A DNA stretch of 64,000 bases from Torreya grandis (lineage: Eukaryota; Streptophyta; Pinopsida; Cupressales; Taxaceae), in NCBI GenBank assembly GCA_037957365.1, contig JARHVA010000639.1:4492501-4556500 (forward strand), given 5' to 3'. A model generated the notes under the pieces. The model was given only the letters and a program-made list of their open reading frames with translations, had not been told where the DNA came from and searched no databases. Of this stretch, positions 9,976 to 22,206 are shown in pieces; within the stretch, counting starts at the first letter, position 1; every line of letters starts with the position of its first letter. Made by a program: the position numbers and the translations under genes.

Positions 9976-11100
9976 TTGAATAGACATGTTACTGAATTAG
10001 AGAGAAAGTGTGTGGTGAGCAAGATCAATAGTCTATGTGCAACAATAGCATGTCTAACTCCAAATGAAGATAGAACATGGAATATATGTGTGGATAAAAA
10101 ATTAATCAATAAAATAACCACCAAATACATATTTCCTAAACCTCACGTAGATGATATGATGGATTTATAGGAGAAAAATACTTTACTAATATTGATCTAA
10201 GGAGTGGCTACTATTAAATTCAAATTCATGAAGGAGATGAAAGGAAAAGAACATTAAAGACTAGCAATGGCTTATATGAATGGATGGTGATGCCATTTTG
10301 ATTGTGCAATACACCATAAATATTTAAGAGAATGAGCAAGATGACTTTTGTGTATAACCGTGTGCATATTTTTTGATCAATATGTTTTAAATCACTCTCC
10401 GTGATTCATCCTCAGGAAAATAGACAAGAAAATAATTAGAACTGAAGACCCAACTTCCTTTTGAATATTTCCAAGATACACTAAGCTATTGAATATTTCC
10501 ATGAAAATAATTAAATGTGTATGAACTTTTCCAAGAGAAATGGTCTAAAGATGACAAGCAACGACATACCTATGATCTGTCAAGGGGGAGAGTAGACTGG
10601 AAAAAGTCCACGATACAAATTTTAAGTGAATTTTTTGTTGGTTCAAAGCTATGACAAGTTGGGTCTATAGTTCTAATTATTTTTTTGCGTATTTTCTTGA
10701 GGATGAATCATGGAGCGTGATTCGAAATGCATCAATAAAAAACTATGCACACAGTTATACCCAAAAATCATCTTGCTCATTCATATGGACTCTGAAAACA
10801 TCAAAACTCTTATTTAAGAGAATGATGAATATAGCTCTATAAGATTACATTTATAATTTTTTAGTGGTTTACATTAATGATATTTTTATATTTAAAAAGA
10901 GTAAAGAAGAGAACTTAAAGTGTTTGATAATGGTATTAGAATTGTTAATAAAGGAGAATCTCTATGTAAATTTGAAGAAGTCATTATTCTAAATAGTTTA
11001 ATATTTTTGGGATTTGTAGTTTTATATAATGGTGTAAGAATGTCAAAAGAAAAAGTAAAGGTGATTATTGAGTGGACTATTCTGAGAAGCATATAAGAGG
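9976..11100 (+). pseudogene. Reverse transcriptase of Reina-like element, unit 1, split by inverted repeat
   Basis: 9976-10170 reads SLCATIACLTPNEDRTWNIC, then KLINKITTKYIFPKPHVDDM (RT motifs 1-2). 10180-10310 holds the decayed SGYYQI and [10 protein letters not shown] motifs. The inverted-repeat insertion occupies 10334-10778. After it the frame resumes with LFKRMMNIAL and the catalytic-loop region (VVVYxNDIFIF) near 10865. The thumb extends to about 11100. Multiple stops and shifts make this a dead copy. Confidence 0.8.
10334..10778. repeat. Inverted-repeat insertion, copy 2
   Basis: It has the same arms and the same position in RT as at 6151-6594, beginning GAGCAAGATGACTT and ending TCATCTTGCTC. 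The flanking direct repeat is clearest here: TATTTAAGAGAATGA occurs at 10321-10335 and again at about 10811-10825. That 15-nt repeat overlaps the duplicated RT codons FKRM. Confidence 0.75.
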
Positions 11101-11283
11101 TAAGAAGTTTCCATTTTTTTAGTAAGTTTTTACAAAACATTTATTAATATATTTTGTAGTATTTTTACACCAATAACATATCTCATGAGGGGAAAATAAT
11201 ATGTCAATACAAGGGAAACAAAAAAATCTTTCAATTGTTGATGAAAAAGGTGAAATAAACATCTCTTTTAGCATCATCGTCTT

Positions 11284-11690
11284 TTAACAAAGTTTTGAGC
11301 TAGATTGTGATGTTTCACATGTTGGTATTGGTGTTGTGTTGAGTCAACAAGGGATGCCAATAACATATTTTACTGAGAATTTGAATAAGGTAAGAAATAA
11401 TTATTCTACATATGATGTTTATTTTTATGTAATTTTACAAGAATTAAGACATTAGAGGTATTATTTGGTGCTTAAGGAATTAATCATATTTATAGACTAT
11501 GAGACCTTGAAATATGTAAACACTCAAAATAATTTAAATATTAGACATGTAAATTGAGTGTCTTTATTTTATATATATACATTTGTTTTGAAATATAAAT
11601 TAAGAAATCAAAATCATGTGGCTAATTATTTCAGGATGCGTGTGACACTATTAACTACTATGGTGAGTGAACTAGTTAGATTTAAATTTT
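11284..11690 (+). pseudogene. RNase H of Reina-like element, unit 1
   Basis: The frame reads FELDCDVSHVGIGVVLSQQG, which contains the first catalytic Asp region of gypsy RNase H (DASxxGIGAVLxQ). It continues with PITYFTENLNKVRNNYSTYD and ends near LRNQNHVANYF, matching the usual KGKENVVADALSR end. Stops are present near 11454 and 11557. The first-Asp region is better kept than in chromovirus A. Confidence 0.78.
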
Positions 11691-11889
11691 TTAATGATTT
11701 GTATGATACTGATCTAGATTTTTTTAAGATGATTTAATAATTGAGGAATCCATTAGTAGGTGATGCATGTGTTATTCATGATGACTATCATATATAATAT
11801 GGTTATCTCTTCAAGGGAAAATAGTTATGTATTATAGTTATGTCTATGAGAGATAATATTATGATATAATTACAAAATGGTGATTTGAG

Positions 11890-12880
11890 TGGATGCTTTG
11901 GTGAGAATAAGACAATAAATTTATTGGAGGAGATTCATTTTTTGCCAAAGCTGAAGAGAGATGTGGCAAATCATGTTTCAAGATACAGGGTATTTGCAGT
12001 GTCTAAAACCTATGCATAAAACATAGGGTTGTACATGCCATTACCAATACCAAGATGACATGGATAAAGTTGAGTATGGAATTTGTATTGGGGATACAAA
12101 ACACACACAGGAGTAATGAATCCAATTTAGTTGTTGTACATATGTTTTCGAAGATGGTTCATTTTATTTGATGTAACAAAACCAATGATGCCACTAGAGT
12201 AAAATATTTATTTTTTAAAGAAGTTGAGAGATTTCATGGTGTTCCAAAAAACATTATTTGAGATAGGGATAAAAATATTGTACGTCACTTTTGAGGACTC
12301 TATAGACTAATTGAGAATCTAAACTAAAATTTAGTAGTGCATACCACCGAAAAATACATGGAGAAATAGAAGTAATAAAGATGATTTTTAAAAATTTGTT
12401 GAGATGTATAGTTGGAGAGAAACCTAAGTAATGGGACTTGGATTTGAAACAAGATAATTTTATAGATAAAAGTTTTATGAATAGATCAACAAAGAAAAAC
12501 CATTTCAGTTTGTTTATGGTAGAATCCTAATGGTTTTTTAGATTTGGTGCAATCACCAATTGTAGAATGGGTTAATGATTATGTAAAACCATTTGTAGAG
12601 AACGTACAACATTTCAATATGAAGAAAGAAAAAACTATATGAAATCCATAAAAATTATAAGGTAGAAAAAGATGTAATAATAAGGTAAAATGTATTTCAA
12701 AAATGAGATTTGGTGATGTTGTATTTTAGAAAAAAAAAATGTCCTCAAGGAACAAGTATAAGAATATTGGTCCATGCAGAATTGTGAATAAAATAAATGT
12801 CAATGCTTATGAGGTAAGTTTACCACATAATGTTTATATTTATTAAATATTAAATGTTTCATATTTATATGCATTTAATA
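11890..12880 (+). pseudogene. Integrase of Reina-like element, unit 1
   Basis: Sequence corresponding to the zinc-binding end and core can be followed in shifting frames. Near 12060-12260 lies the equivalent of SMEFVLGIQ...DRFSKMVHFI...RFHGVPKNI, intact in unit 2 at 26161-26367. The GPY/F-type end is at about 12690-12830 (KYKNIGPCRIVNKI). The first catalytic Asp is Glu (SMEF for SMDF) in both units. Confidence 0.75.
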
Positions 12881-12979
12881 TAAAATATGATGAATAGGAA
12901 TAAGATAAATAAGTGAATTGGTAGAAATAGGTGCCAAGGAAGAAGAAAGAGAAGATAGTGCAAGTTATGGATAAGAAGA

Positions 12980-13151
12980 TAGTGAACACAAGACAAAGAA
13001 GCTATAATTGGTATTTGGTACAATGGAAAAGACAACAATAGGGAGACACCACTTATATTTTAGAATGAAAGTTGAATAAAATTGACAAGAATAAATAGCA
13101 AGAGTGTATTCTGGAAAATGAGTTGATTTATTTTCAACTAGAGGATAATGA
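12980..13151 (+). pseudogene. Chromodomain-like end of pol and polypurine stretch, Reina-like element, unit 1
   Basis: The reading TRQRSYNWYLVQWKRQQ, followed by a stop and GDTTYILE, resembles the chromodomain core (YLVKWKG...ATWI). This supports a chromovirus assignment. AACTAGAGGATAATGA directly before the LTR is a weak polypurine tract. Confidence 0.6.
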
Positions 13152-13715
13152 TGTGGGCATCTATCTTGTGGAGGCTATAAATTTTTATTTGAGAAACCAT
13201 TTGATCTCTCATTTTTGTCGAAACAAATAGAGAGGATAATATAGCCATAATCTAGTTAATCAATTATGATAGATTTAAAAATAATCTAGTGGTCAAATGT
13301 GACCATCAAAGGGTATAAAATTACATTTTAATATATTTTCTAGCACTTTTATAATTTTAAAAATAATATATATTTTTAATTGGACATGAATTTTGAGTTA
13401 AAATTTGTACAATAATATAAATATAGTATGTAGAGGATAATTTAGTTTGTTTAGGTCCATTTAAACTTGCATGTAAAAAATGCTAAAAATATTAATTGTT
13501 AAAAATAGTAAGATCAATTAAATTTAGATAACATTTTGATTTATTTATATTTTTCAATTTTATATATCAACTCTAATTTCAAAATGAAATTTATTTAAAT
13601 AATATTATATAATTATTTTAATTCATTCATTGAAAATCCACAAATATTAATATTTATGAATCCTAAATAAATTGTGCCTATTGAAAATTTCCTTTACTAA
13701 TTTCTAGTTTCATCA
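13152..13715 (+). repeat. 3' LTR of Reina-like element, unit 1
   Basis: It is the direct-repeat partner of 7600-8163, starting TGTGGGCATCTATC and ending CTAGTTTCATCA. The boundaries were set where similarity with the 5' LTR starts and stops. The unit 2 counterpart is 27258-27822. Confidence 0.78.
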
Positions 13716-16700
13716 ACAATAAAAAGATAGTTCCTAAATTTTTAACTAAAATAGGAAAATGGTGTTGGATTCATCTTTTGAAATTGATTTCATATTCCTA
13801 ATTTAAAAACATTCCATACACAGTCGTCCACTATTTTCTGTTATGTCCTTTTTCAATCTAGTAATTAACCTTGTAGGTATTGAATCAATGCAAATTTAGA
13901 AAATTTATACACGAGGACACTTGTTTCATGCATTGATAAATAATCTAAAATCAAGGCACTGACCTTTTTAAGATAGGCTAGTAAAACCATGGTGTCATCA
14001 AAAAAATGATTTTTAAAAGTGTGCACCTTAACCTAATTTTACATTGTTTGATTTGATACAAGCTTCAATACAATATCACATATTTATAGATCATGTTCAT
14101 TAAATGCATAAATTTTTCATCATAAAAATTAGGCCAAGAAATTATTGTGTATAGCTAAATCTATTGAAACAAAATGACAATCAAGCTTAAAATAAATAAT
14201 AATTAAAATATATTTGCATCAAAGGATTCTTATTTATTCTATTTCACATTTAACTCTTTGTTCAAAGTAGCTACCACATACCTTTACATCAACAAATGAC
14301 ACTGCATTAATAAATATTAATCACATTTACAATATAAATGCCATAGTAATTGCATGTAAAGAAAAAATCCAATTATGTTTTTTCATAAATTAATTTTTTT
14401 TCCTATCTATATCTTATTCTTTTCCAATCACATAATTAATTTTTTACCCATTCAAACAGTGGAAAGCTTTATTGCATCTTTTCAACACTCATTTTTTATA
14501 GCATCTTGCATTTTTTCAAAAGTAAAAAATACGATGGGCTCAACATATCATAAAAATAGCTCTTAAATTTTCCTTATCTTTTTAGATTTTTGGACATTTT
14601 CAACTTTCCTTACCTAATAATTTTAGGTATAATAATTAAGCTTATGATTACTAAATACATTGGTCACTGACAATAATCTATTTTTCAAAGATTACCAGAT
14701 GTTATTTTTGCCCTTCATTAACACTAATTATGCATTCTTATTGCCCTTAACATTTTTAAGAAGAAAATCACATCACATTCACAATCAAACATTAATTGAA
14801 TTGATGTTCAATTTTATTATGTGTTTCATCTCCATTTCCATTTTCCATTTTCATTACATTTGTATGACATTATTTACAAAAATATGCACATTGATACTTC
14901 AATAATATCTTTTCAATTATGGTCGACCAAAGTTTTCACATAAAACAATTAATCTTAGTATCAATACATTTATTTGTCGGTCTATTAACTGTGTATACAT
15001 TAACATCTTCTCATTTTAATTATTCAACTAAAATCATCAATTATCTCTATTAATTTTATACAAATTAAATAACCATTTTCCTAATTAATAATCTAATCCC
15101 CTTCTTCTTTTATATTTCCCACACCATAATAATCCTTCGACACACCCCACATTATATTAATCAGTTATTTATCCCATTAATACTCCATTAACCTATTAAT
15201 CCTACTTCATTTAATAACCACTTACCCATGTATCAATTTTAAATTCAAAATATACTACCTACCATGCCTAACCTACCTATCTATGGCCTTTCCTAAAAAC
15301 ATAGTTCCTTAAATCCATCTAAAACCCCTAATATAATTCTCTTTAATCTCTAATGAGGTCTAGAATTATCTAAATCTAAAAACCTCCTTTAATCTCTCCA
15401 CTCCTCTAAAACCCTCTAAATCAAGAAGATTCTTAGGAATTTAAAATTCTTTTTTATTCCCTCAACCACCCTTATAAATAACTATGCAAGGTCCTTGCTT
15501 AGACTAATTGGAAAATACAGAAGCTCACATAGCCTTCATAATCTCACATTGTACCCATAATCCTAGTTTTGTATCTAAAGCTATGAATCCCTTTCCATCT
15601 ATTTTGAAGTCTTGAAGTCATCTTGTCTTACAATTCAATATCATATAATCAAATTACCCTTTGAGAAACATTTAAAGATATTGGAAGGAAGATTCAAATC
15701 AAAACAATGTGATGGTAACAATATTTTGATTAAATTATGATTGCTTCTTCACTCTCTCATTGATGTTATTTTTTGTGAATTTTGAGTTGATTTAATTTAT
15801 TTTGTATGTTTAGATTTATTATTCAAATTTTACAAACATACAAATTGATATTGTCATCTTTTTCCCATAAGATTATCTAAACCTTTTTGAGAAATTAGAT
15901 CCTACGTTCATTTTCAATAATTATATCGACTCAATCTTTTTTATATCTCAATCTGTGTTCCCTTACATATTTTAAACCTACAATTTCTATGTATGACATG
16001 TACCATATCCACATGGTTTTATATTTTTAATGCCATCTAATCTTAGATAGATTTATTGTACAACATGAAGATGTTGTAGATTTTAAACTTCTACACATTT
16101 TAAAACAATAGTAAACTAAATCTTTCACAATTTAAAGTCTCATAATTTGATACACATATTCCTCACAAATTCTTGAATCCTTTTAGCGAGTGTAAATTTC
16201 TTTAGATTAAAGCTAATTTTTTTGTTTCTAAACTATGTAGTTCATATACAAATAGTAATAAATATTTTTCACAATTTTGTGGCCCAATTTCTATTCACAC
16301 TCAGAATCAACTAGTTCATGATGTAAAGTTTTTCTTAAAGGATTTATTTTTTCCCCTCTACTTACTTGATGGAGAAATACACAAGTGCTACTCATTTAGA
16401 ACAATTGCCTCCATGTGGATGGAAAATTTATAGCAAAACTTATACACTAAATCATCTCCTAACTTTGCAATTAAAAAATAAATATAAATTTTATAATCCC
16501 TCCAAAAATTACTACTAAGTAATGAATATCTTTACCAACATATTTGCATACTACTAGTGAGCACAATAAATTTGTGATAGGTTCATGTTTTTTATTTCCC
16601 TCATTTTTTTAAATTTATATATAATTTAAACAATACAAAGAAAACACTTTATACAAGAATTAGTTTTGATGTGTCTAATATTAAGATATTAAAATAAAAA

Positions 16701-17413
16701 ATACTTTCTTTTTTACACAATTGATTAGTTTCCTTTACATATGCTTTTTTTGTTTTTCCTAGGTAAGTCATCTACATTAGCTATGAGCTGACTCTACAAT
16801 ATTAAACATATTTAGATCATCAATTATTTCATTATTTTATTATTATTTTACCAAATATTTAATGATTCTTCAAGAATAGATTTTATAAAAACATATTTTC
16901 AAATTTAACATAAAACATACTAAAAATTCTTTAAAATTCCTCATAATGTACCATATATTTAACCTTAATGTTTCTTACTCTTACCTAAACCTCAACTACT
17001 TAAACTTTATATATACTAACCATTTCTTAAGTCTTATTTAAAATATATATTGTATACTTTCAATATACCTATAATACCATCTCCATTAGCCTAAATTAAA
17101 TTTCAAATTAAAATATGTTTCTAGTTTAACAGTTACAATATCTTACTATTTTTTTTATTTTTTTACCAACATCACACAAACACTCAACCACTTGGTGGGA
17201 CTTGTTTTTCTAATTATGGTTTTATTTATCATTTCAATCTAGTCTTACACCACATGTATGTAACTAAATATTAAAATAGTAAGGAAACGTATGTAACTGA
17301 AAATTAATATAGCAAGGAAATATTATTTGCCATGCAAATATTATTGAAAAAGAAAAGGATGCACGTTATTTTTTCCAGGATATTCATTATTGAAGAATTG
17401 TTATTTTTGGGTC
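13716..17413. other. AT-rich non-coding DNA at the right end of unit 1
   Basis: There is no recognisable gene. Short open frames, such as the hydrophobic one at 14660-14905, are low-complexity and I do not support them as coding. A C-rich, T-rich segment at 15090-15480 is followed by a TATAAATAACTATGC box near 15474, which could be an old promoter or LTR, but no partner repeat is visible within the unit. The stretch recurs at 27823-31520. Confidence 0.55.
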
Positions 17414-17613
17414 ACTTATTGCGGGAGAGTCAGGATACTATGAGGACTCTCATGGAGAATATTGCTAAGGCACAGAATCAACAAAAGCAGTATGCAGATC
17501 AACGAAGGACAGAGCAATTTTTTGATGTGGGTGACATGGTCTATCTTATGTTGCATCCTTACCATAAGTCTACTCTTAGGAAGAGTGGGGCAGAGAAGCT
17601 TAAGCCACGTTAA
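17332..17613 (+). pseudogene. Chimeric open frame across the duplication junction
   Basis: This 93-codon frame joins non-coding DNA from the right end of unit 1 (about 27 codons) to the integrase C-terminal linker of chromovirus A (RESQDTMRTLMENIAKAQNQ, then SGAEKLKPR). The junction is at 17414. It starts at a TTG-like position with no promoter evidence. The integrase part lacks the three TAGs and the TGA seen in the matching part of unit 1. It is a by-product of duplication, not a gene. Confidence 0.7.
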
Positions 17614-17936
17614 TACGGTCCTTTCAGGATCCTGAGATGTGTTGGAGAGATGGCTTATGAGCTAGAGCTTCCGACAGAGAGTAAGGTACACAATGTTTTT
17701 CATGTATCACGCCTCAAAAAGGCATTAGGACACCGTGTGATACCTTCTGTAGTTTTACCTCCCTTAGATGATGAGGGAATGTTGATTTTAGTACCTGAGT
17801 CAGAGAGACAGTTGTGTAGGACTCTCAGGGAATATTTGGTAAAGTAGAGAGATTTGCCAGTGGAAGATGTGACATGGGAAAGCGAGGATATTCTACATCA
17901 TCCAGAGTTGAGATTGTTTGAGGACAAGCAATTTTA
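17414..17936 (+). pseudogene. Truncated chromovirus A integrase end and chromodomain, unit 2
   Basis: It corresponds to 3352-3893. It reads YHKSTLRKSGAEKLKPR, ELELPTESKVHNVFHVSRLK and a chromodomain end VEDVTWESEDIL. The frame is broken by TAA at about 17611 and TAG at about 17847. It has fewer stops than the unit 1 copy upstream of 17611. No 5' portion of the element is present in this unit. Confidence 0.82.
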
Positions 17937-17948
17937 GGACGGGCAGAC

Positions 17949-19081
17949 TGTCATGTCCACTTCTATTTAACATCTTTCTAAGCGGATGATTAGCCTATTA
18001 TGCAACCATCATAGGCTGATGGGATGGATAGAGGGTCTTAATGGAGCTGGGCTTGGCTTTCGTTCGGGCTCTTTCGGACATGAATTAAGGGAGATATTAA
18101 TATTTGATTAATTTAATCAAATATTAATTATTTGGTTTAACTTTAATTAAATATTAATTAGTTATTAATTATTAATATTTTGGTCTAATTTTTAAAAAAC
18201 CCTAATTCTAATTTAAGAAACCCTAAGTCTAATTTAAGGAAATCTAATTTTAGCAAGCACACCTTTGGAGGGTATAAGAGTTTCTCATGGGAGAGAGTTT
18301 GTATTGTGATTGATTATTGATATTGATTCTTGTTAAGAATTCTTTTGTGAAGACTGAGCCAAGGGTTCCAGGATTCCATTTGCATTGAAGAACGTCAACT
18401 CTTCATTGTGGCGATTCAGAGGTTGTGAGAGATCAGCCGATCTATTGCCAAATTGAGAGATAACTTCATACAAAAGTTATCACAGGGGTTTACAAGATTG
18501 AGAGATAACTTCATACAAAAGCTATCACAAGGGTTCACAGGTATTTCTTTATTTGGGTTTTGATTCAATAATTATCCAGATATAGATCTTTTGTATTAGC
18601 CCATAGTTCTCTAGATCAGGATGAAGCATACAGGTTGTGCTATATTGGCGGCCGTATGAAGTCTGTACAGATCCATGAAAATCTGTACGCATCAACAGAA
18701 AGATCAGACACCGACATCGGCAAGCAGAGCCCTACAGAGACAGACATTGGCTGACCTCTCACCGATGTCGGCAGGTTAACGACCCCAGTCGACCGATGAT
18801 GACAGTATAACTGACATCGGCGACTGTGTTTTTGACACAACAGGTCGAGACGTACTAGATCTAGATTTATTTCCCAATTTGCAAAATATTTAGGCTATTA
18901 AGGCCATATTTTCAATATTCCTTGTATACCTGATAGAGGACCTCTATTGTAAGCATATGAGCAAATAAATAAGAGATTATACTGTGATTTATTTATCTAT
19001 TTGAAGATATTTTGCACAAATATAGATAAGCAATTCAATAATATTCAGTTTCAGATTTGAAGGGAAACAGGGGATATTACA
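17949..19081 (+). repeat. LTR of chromovirus A, unit 2 (1133 bp)
   Basis: It starts TGTCATGTCCAC and ends GGGATATTACA, aligning end to end with 3905-5038. Differences are mainly C/T and G/A. The GACGTCGG-type motif cluster is at about 18712-18824, with several motifs changed to GATGTCGG or GACATCGG. It arose by segmental duplication, not by a separate integration. Confidence 0.88.
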
Positions 19082-19082
19082 G

Positions 19083-19094
19083 TGGTATCAGAGC
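19083..19094 (+). promoter_or_regulatory. Primer-binding site (initiator tRNA-Met), unit 2
   Basis: TGGTATCAGAGC starts one base after the LTR end, as in unit 1. The scar is also conserved: ATAGGGGATATTACA at 19121-19135 repeats the LTR end with one change, and host DNA resumes at 19136. Confidence 0.88.
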
Positions 19095-19135
19095 TTTTAT
19101 CTTGCTATATTCCCTATTGGATAGGGGATATTACA

Positions 19136-21093
19136 GGTACAAAGTAAATAAGATGGTGATTCATGGTTATGTATAAATATTTTTTTGAATAAGGTGTAAT
19201 TCAGGAGGTAAGTTATGAAAAGTAATTATATATTGTAATAGTTTTGAAACTATGATTTCTAAATAAATGGTAGATAAATTAGGTCTAGAATGTGAAAATC
19301 ATCTATAATCTTACTTAATCTCATGGTTTAAGAAAGGAAATGAAGTTATAGTAGATAAAGGGTATTTAGTTAAGTTTTCTATAGGAAAACATTATAGGGA
19401 TGAAACATGGTGTGATGTTATCCCAATGGATGCATGTCATATGGTATTAGGAACACCATGGAAATATGACATAAAATAAATACATGATGGAGCAAGGAAT
19501 ACATATATATTTTTTAAAGGTAGTACAAAGGTAGTTCTATTGTTTGTTAAAAAAGAAGGACATGTAGAAATCATTATTTCCATAAAATTGTTTATCAATG
19601 ACATGAAGCTTACATGTTGTTGTTATGAATAAATAAAAAAGAAAGAAGACACACAATTGGTGAAAATACTATCAGAACAAGTAAAAGTGTTGAAATAAAA
19701 GGTAAATGTTATAAATGATAGTTGATAGATGGTTTACCACCAAACAAGGTCATTCAAAATCATATTTTTTTGATTACAAGATCAGGGCTACCAAATCAAG
19801 AAGCTTATATGATGAATCTAAAATAACATCTAGAGTTGAATAGACATGTTACTGAATTGGAGAGAAATTGTGTGGTGAGGAAGATCATGAGTCTATGTGC
19901 AACACTATCACTTTTAACTCCAAATAAATATAGAACATGGAAGATATGTCTAGATAAAAAATTAATCAATAAAATAACCACCAAAAACATATTTCCTATA
20001 CCTCACCTAGATGATATGATGGATTTATAGGACAAAAACACTTTACTAATATTGATCTATGGAGTGGCTACTATCAAATTTGAATTCATGAAAGAGATGA
20101 AAGGAAAATAACATTAAAGACTAGCGATGGCTTATATGAATGGATGGTGATGCCATTTTGATTGTGTAATGAACCAAAAACATTTAAAACAATGAGCAAG
20201 ATGATTTTTATGTATAACTGTGTGCATAGTTTTTTATCGACATGTTTTGAATCACTCTCCATGATTCATCTTCAAGAAAATACACAAGAAAATAATTATA
20301 ACTGAAGACGCGACTTACTTTTGAAGATTTTCAAGATACACTGAGCTATTGAATATTTCCATGAAAAGAATTAAATGCATATGAAATTTGCCAAGAGAAA
20401 TGGTCTAAAAGTGACAAGAATGACATACCTATGATCTGTGAAGTGGAAGAGTAGATTAGACAAAGTCCATGCTACAAATTTTAAGTGAAAATTTATTTTG
20501 TTCAAAGCTAAAGGAAGTTGGGTCTGTAGTTCTAATTATTTTCTTATGTATTTTTCTGAAGATGAATCATGGAGAGTGATTCAAAATGCATCAATCAAAA
20601 GCTATGCACACAGTTATACCCAGAAATCATCTTGCTCATTCATATGGACTGTGAAAACATCAAAACTCTTATTTAAGAGAATGGTGAACATAGCTCTACA
20701 AGATTACATTTGTAATTTTGTAGTGGTTTACTTTAATGATATTTTTATATTCAAAAAGAGTAAAGAAGAGAACTTAAATTATTTTATAATGGTGTTATAA
20801 TTGTTAATAAAGAAGAATCTCTATGTAAATTTGAAGAAGTGATTATTCATAATATTTTAGTATTTTTGGGATTTTTAGTTTTATAAGATGGTGTAAGAAT
20901 GGTCAAAGAAAAAGTAAAGGTGATTATTGAATGTCCTATTCTATGAAGCATATAAGAGGTAAGATGTTTCCATGGTTTAGTACGTTTTTACAAAACATTT
21001 ATTAGTATATTTTGTAGTATTTTTACACCAATAACATATTGCATGAGGGGAAAATAATATGTCAATACAAGGGAAAAAAAGTCTTTCAATTGT
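19136..21093 (+). mobile_element. Reina-like fragment, unit 2 (copy B')
   Basis: It is the counterpart of 5093-7050 with the same left cut at the LTR scar and the same right stop after TTTCAATTGT. It contains a protease-like end (19267 onward) and the RT pieces 19836-20030 and 20640-20800. The protease frame is interrupted where unit 1 reads open: the codon TAT at 5263-5265 is TAA here. Confidence 0.8.
20194..20637. repeat. Inverted-repeat insertion, copy 3
   Basis: It matches the unit 1 insertion at 6151-6594 base for base apart from a few substitutions. It has the same arm ends (GAGCAAGATGATTT, AAATCATCTTGCTC). Confidence 0.75.
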
Positions 21094-21642
21094 AATTATG
21101 TGAATGGTTTGAATGAACTTTTAATATGTCTATTGAAGATTACGCAAACACCTCCATACTAGAAATATATGTATATTTATCAATCTATGAAACTATATTT
21201 ATGAACATTAATGGCATTAATAATATAAATGCCTTCCTTCCCTTTGGTTAATGAAATTTTCATGGATATTAATTGCAGAACCATTTTAAAATTTACTTGA
21301 AATTAATGTTCAATTCATATTGTGGAGGCCATTAATGTTTGTTAATGCAAGTCCATCCATATTATATTCAAATATCAAATAATTTGTGTGTAGTATTCTT
21401 CCTAGTTTTTCTAAAATTACTAAAAATGTTATAACCATTAATAATAAGTACAATGGGATGTGATGTTAATTAGTATCCATGTCATGTCCAGGTTTCATTT
21501 CATGTTAATTTATGTATGAATTATGATATGTCATGCATTGCATTCATGGAGATATGGTTATACATGGAGTTATTTATATATTTATTCTTTGATACAATTT
21601 TGCATCTTCTTTAACAAGAAAATGCTTAAATCAAATAATTGA
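21094..21642. other. AT-rich spacer between Reina-like copies, unit 2
   Basis: It is the counterpart of 7051-7599 and again shows no coding or regulatory signal. Confidence 0.5.
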
Positions 21643-22206
21643 TGTTGACATCTATCTTTTGAAAGCCATAACTTGTGAATCAGGAACTTATTCGAGATTT
21701 TTTTTTCATTTAAAAATGAATATCTGAAAGAGGATAATGTAGACATAACATGTGCTAATTGGTTAGGTTCAGTTTTAATAACTTTTAAAGGCCATACATG
21801 ACCATCTAAGAGTTTGAAACTACATTTAAATATTTTTTGAATTTTTTATAATTTAATAAATTAGATATCTTTGTAATCAAACATGAAATTTAGTTTAAAT
21901 TCACCTATTAGTGTTAATTTAGTGTGTATAGTGTAAAAATATATTCTTAGGCCAATCTGAGCTTGATGTAAAAGTTGATAAAAATAACTTCTAAAAATAA
22001 CAGGGTCAATTAATTTTAGGTAGCTTTTTTATTTATTTATATTTTATAGTTATGTATTTCAACTCTAATTTCAATTTGTGATTTATTTAAATAATATTAT
22101 GTAATTATTATCATTTATTCATGGATAATCAATAAATATTGGTGTTACAAATCCTATCTAAATTGTGCCTACTAAGATTTTCCTTTGCTAATTTATGGTT
22201 TCATCA
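21643..22206 (+). repeat. 5' LTR of Reina-like element, unit 2
   Basis: It begins TGTTGACATC and ends TTTCATCA. It is nearly identical to 7600-8163, with small differences such as one T fewer in a GGTGTTTAC run. Confidence 0.78.

Larger units (their letters stand above)
7600..13715 (+). mobile_element. Complete but decayed Reina-like Ty3/gypsy chromovirus, unit 1
   Basis: Two direct repeats of 564 bp bound the element (7600-8163 and 13152-13715). They begin TGTTGACATCTATCTT and TGTGGGCATCTATCTT and end TTTCATCA. In between, in the right order, lie a gag-like frame, protease end, reverse transcriptase with the inverted repeat, RNase H, integrase and chromodomain-like sequence. The LTRs are visibly diverged (roughly 70% identity by eye), so the insertion is old. 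No matching 5-bp target duplication is visible (ATTGA before, ACAAT after). Confidence 0.82.
3352..17413 (+). repeat. Tandem duplication unit 1 (14,062 bp)
   Basis: From 3352 on, sequence and feature order match those from 17414 on, at an offset of 14,043-14,062 up to the AT microsatellite and about 14,105-14,107 after it. Identity looks well above 90% by eye through most of the length. The unit contains the end of chromovirus A pol, its LTR and scar, the Reina-like fragment, the complete Reina-like element and AT-rich non-coding DNA. The copy junction at 17414 joins the right end of unit 1 directly to the integrase sequence of unit 2. Confidence 0.93.

Noticed and set aside
7595..13720. Target-site duplication of the Reina-like element
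   Set aside because: The five bases before the 5' LTR (ATTGA) and after the 3' LTR (ACAAT) do not match. The element is old or my boundaries are off by a few bases.
14375..14905. Hydrophobic open frames (for example 14660-14905 and its copy at 28767-28994) that look like small membrane proteins
   Set aside because: They are Phe/Ile/Leu-rich because the DNA is AT-rich, the duplicate in unit 2 ends at a different place, and no start context or family motif is present.
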